A stretch of DNA of 6,117 nt from Acetobacteraceae bacterium. GTDB lineage: Bacteria; Pseudomonadota; Alphaproteobacteria; Acetobacterales; Acetobacteraceae. Below, piece after piece: positions 5,832-6,117 of this stretch; positions within the stretch are counted from its first letter, which is position 1, and each line of letters starts with the position of its first letter. The notes under the pieces are model-generated. The model was not told where the DNA came from and searched no databases. It saw only the letters and a list, made by a program, of their open reading frames with translations. A program made the position numbers and the translations under genes. Location: contig DAHWNE010000020.1 of NCBI GenBank assembly GCA_027340195.1, positions 1-6,117 of the forward strand. Direction: 5' to 3'.

Positions 5832-6117
5832 GGGAATCAGCCCCCTCCTGACTCGTTCCCGCGCCGCAGCCGCAGCGGAGGCGCACCGGATCGAAGGCGG
5901 TGCCGCCGCAGGACCAGCAGGCCAGCGGCAGCTCGGCGCGGCGGTGCAGCGTGACCGTGGCGATCCGGGCCTCGAGCGCAGCGAGCTCGGCTGGGTCGAA
6001 CCCGCCGGGAGCGGTCAGCGCCGCGCGCTCCGCCGGGCCCAGCACGCGGCCAAGAGCGCGGGCGCGCTCGATCGCCAGCAGCAGATGCAGGGCCCCGGGC
6101 GCCGGGCTCGCGAGCGG
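5806..6117 (-). CDS. Unrecognised protein with a C-terminal zinc-ribbon-like cysteine cluster, C-terminal part
   Basis: The reading frame is open from the right window edge to a TAG at 5808-5806, giving 103 residues; the true start lies outside, although a GTG at 6045 could begin a 79-aa form. Third codon positions are almost all G or C, as in the neighbouring genes, which argues for real coding. The part nearest the edge (GALHLLLAIERARALGRVLGPAERAAL) looks helical. The end carries ACWSCGG followed about 14 residues later by RCGCGAG, a C-x2-C plus C-x-C pattern resembling a small zinc ribbon. I do not recognise a named family, and the function is unknown. It runs convergently to xerD and overlaps its 3' end by 26 bases. 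The tail after the cysteines (TSQEGADSLTAAVRAA) is polar and low in conservation cues. Confidence 0.6.
   Translation of the reverse strand, partial: PLASPAPGALHLLLAIERARALGRVLGPAERAALTAPGGFDPAELAALEARIATVTLHRRAELPLACWSCGGTAFDPVRLRCGCGAGTSQEGADSLTAAVRAA

Noticed and set aside
5832..5860. Possible hairpin just after the xerD stop: GGGAA-TCAG pairing with CTGA-(4-base bulge)-TTCCC
   Set aside because: The stem is short and bulged and there is no T-run on either side, so it is not a convincing intrinsic terminator. It also lies inside the convergent coding frame.

Overview
The window is GC-rich, densely coding bacterial DNA with strong G/C bias at third codon positions. The protein types and codon use suggest an alphaproteobacterium, perhaps Rhodospirillales/Acetobacteraceae. 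That placement is inference, because there is no rRNA or other phylogenetic marker here. I see no tRNA, rRNA, CRISPR array, insertion sequence or prophage gene. No gene-free stretch is longer than about 140 bases.

Left arm (1-2746, minus strand), read right to left: asd (aspartate-semialdehyde dehydrogenase) has a good Shine-Dalgarno sequence. Five bases after its stop begins a class III PLP aminotransferase that closely resembles beta-phenylalanine (beta-amino acid) aminotransferases. After a 54-base gap comes an amidohydrolase of the metal-dependent TIM-barrel superfamily, cut by the left edge. The three are probably one operon. asd supplies the branch point to lysine/diaminopimelate, threonine and methionine; the other two look like accessory amino- or carboxylic-acid metabolism.

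Centre (2747-2882): a 136-base divergent intergenic region separates asd from the rightward genes. It holds both translation-initiation regions, a perfect TTGACA hexamer facing right and a 14-bp near-palindrome that could be an operator.

Right arm (2883-5831, plus strand): a 152-aa gluconate 2-dehydrogenase subunit 3-like protein, a 535-aa GMC flavoprotein and the tyrosine recombinase xerD lie 4 bases apart and then in a GTGA overlap, so they are probably co-transcribed and translationally coupled. The GMC protein carries the GMC active-site His/Asn pair and a C-x5-C-x3-C motif like the [3Fe-4S] site of FAD-dependent glucose dehydrogenases. The small subunit lacks the twin-arginine signal usual for its family, and no cytochrome c subunit follows, so this looks like a cytoplasmic or non-canonical version of a normally periplasmic dehydrogenase.

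Right edge (5806-6117, minus strand): the C-terminal part of an unrecognised protein with a short zinc-ribbon-like cysteine cluster converges on xerD and overlaps its 3' end by 26 bases.

No clear new defence or mobile system is present. The most interesting points are the signal-less, cytochrome-less Fe-S GMC dehydrogenase pair, its coupling to xerD, and the linkage of asd to a beta-amino-acid-type aminotransferase.
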